The notes under the pieces are model-generated. The model saw only the letters and a program-made list of their open reading frames with translations. It was not told where the DNA came from and made no database searches. A stretch of 23,556 nt of DNA from the NCBI GenBank assembly GCA_964648295.1, contig CAZYNH010000022.1, positions 1 to 23,556 of the forward strand, in the 5' to 3' direction. The DNA is from UBA4055 sp964648295. GTDB taxonomy: Bacteria > UBA4055. Position numbers and translations under genes: made by a program. Below, piece by piece: positions 23,077 through 23,556 of the stretch (positions are counted from its first letter, which is position 1; the number at the start of each line of letters is the position of its first letter).

Positions 23077-23118
23077 AAAATAATCAGACCGGACAGAAAA
23101 AGCTGACCGGTCTGATTA
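23077..23118 (-). terminator. Intrinsic terminator after the partial T9SS gene
   Basis: A perfect 12-bp stem (23081-23092 with 23107-23118) is extended, after an A-A mismatch, by three more pairs around a 6-base loop. On the minus strand it begins nine bases after the stop codon and is followed by TTTT and then a 12-bp palindrome (23064-23075). The U run is short, so termination may be incomplete. Confidence 0.7.
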
Positions 23119-23127
23119 ACAGAAAAT

Positions 23128-23556
23128 TTACTTTGTAAGAATCATTCGTTTTGTTAAAGACTTGCCGTCAACTTCAAGCGTGTAGTAGTATATGCCTGAA
23201 TTCAACCTTGAACCGTCAAAATCAACCGCATGAACACCACTATTCATAATTCCATTTACGAGCTCAGCTACTCTCTGACCGCCGATGTTGTAAACACTGA
23301 GTTTAACACCTGCAGTTTTAGCAAGTGCGAACCTGATCTGAGTAACAGGGTTGAACGGGTTCGGATAGTTCTGGAACAGCTCATGCTGAGAAGGTAGAGC
23401 ATTCTCCGTAATATCCGACGGTTCAATCTTTTCTTCATCACCGTAGAGTCTTGAGATCAGTTTTCTAACATCATTTGTTAGTGATCCGTTCTTACCTTTA
23501 TCTTCGGAATTCTTGAGCATATTTGCAATAGCGATATTGATATCCGCAAGGACTAT
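23128..23556 (-). CDS. C-terminal part of a T9SS cargo protein (cut by the window edge)
   Basis: The reading frame stays open to position 23556, so only the last 142 residues are seen and the start lies outside. The C-terminal 80 or so residues form a T9SS type-A sorting domain: QNYPNPFNPVTQIRFALA, YNIGGQRVAELV, NSGIYYYTLEVDGK and a basic TKRMILTK end. The preceding stretch (ADINIAIANMLKN, then VRKLISRLYG) has a helix-loop-helix look that recalls dockerin-like or EF-hand-like modules, but too little is visible to name it. The domain is close to that of the beta-helix protein downstream, including a 23-base identical run. A single ATG within the frame (23520) is not a likely start. Confidence 0.88.
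   Translation of the reverse strand: MVLADINIAIANMLKNSEDKGKNGSLTNDVRKLISRLYGDEEKIEPSDITENALPSQHELFQNYPNPFNPVTQIRFALAKTAGVKLSVYNIGGQRVAELVNGIMNSGVHAVDFDGSRLNSGIYYYTLEVDGKSLTKRMILTK

Noticed and set aside
23520..23556. Treating the right-end T9SS protein as a complete 130-residue gene starting at 23520.
   Set aside because: The frame is open to the window edge with no ribosome site before that ATG, and a bare sorting domain without a signal peptide could not be exported. It is a partial gene.
1..23556. CRISPR arrays, insertion sequences, prophage, toxin-antitoxin pairs, rRNA or tRNA genes.
   Set aside because: No regularly spaced repeats, transposase or integrase motifs, terminal inverted repeats or RNA gene signatures were seen on either strand.

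Overview
The window is ordinary-looking chromosomal DNA of moderate GC content, densely packed with genes on both strands. No stretch longer than about 300 bases lacks a gene; the largest gap is about 185 bases, at 3603-3787. Two proteins at the right end finish in type-A type IX secretion (T9SS) sorting domains with the NYPNPFNP motif. A gingipain-family peptidase, a YbbR-like protein with NfeD and FloA, and -10 elements close to the Bacteroidetes TAnnTTTG form point to a member of the FCB superphylum, perhaps an uncultured lineage such as Delongbacteria or Cloacimonadota. The genus cannot be told from sequence reading alone. The use of ThiH rather than glycine oxidase suggests an anaerobic or low-oxygen lifestyle.

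Layout: (1) 75-3692, minus strand: a secreted C25 (gingipain-like) peptidase with its own promoter and terminator. (2) 3732-4552, plus: a YdfG-like short-chain dehydrogenase. (3) 4547-12287, minus: a thiamine operon read from a TPP riboswitch, in the order thiS-thiG-thiH-thiD2/thiE fusion-thiC, followed by a DUF3147-like membrane protein and, after about 100 bases, lnt and thiI. (4) 12325-16293, plus: a membrane operon of a YbbR/CdaR-like protein, a long NfeD protease, FloA flotillin and a short lysine-rich membrane-anchored protein, ending in a terminator that lies inside the next, convergent gene. (5) 16219-20095: a divergent metallophosphatase-like protein (minus), endonuclease III, an M18 aminopeptidase and a TrmJ-like tRNA methyltransferase (plus). 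(6) 20096-23556, minus: a large duplicated beta-helix T9SS protein and the C-terminal part of a second T9SS cargo, cut by the window edge.

The thiamine block supplies both halves of the vitamin. ThiC makes HMP-P and the ThiD2 domain would phosphorylate it. ThiS, ThiG and ThiH make the thiazole phosphate, and the ThiE domain joins the two. The ThiS-activating enzyme ThiF and the final kinase ThiL are not in the window. ThiI here has no rhodanese domain, so the source of sulfur for ThiS is open.

I do not see a defence system, CRISPR array, mobile element, prophage or obviously new multi-gene system. The most interesting signals are regulatory or architectural: a repeated promoter pattern, a symmetric divergent promoter, terminators that overlap coding or initiation regions, convergent genes that abut or overlap by a few bases, and the ThiD2-ThiE fusion.
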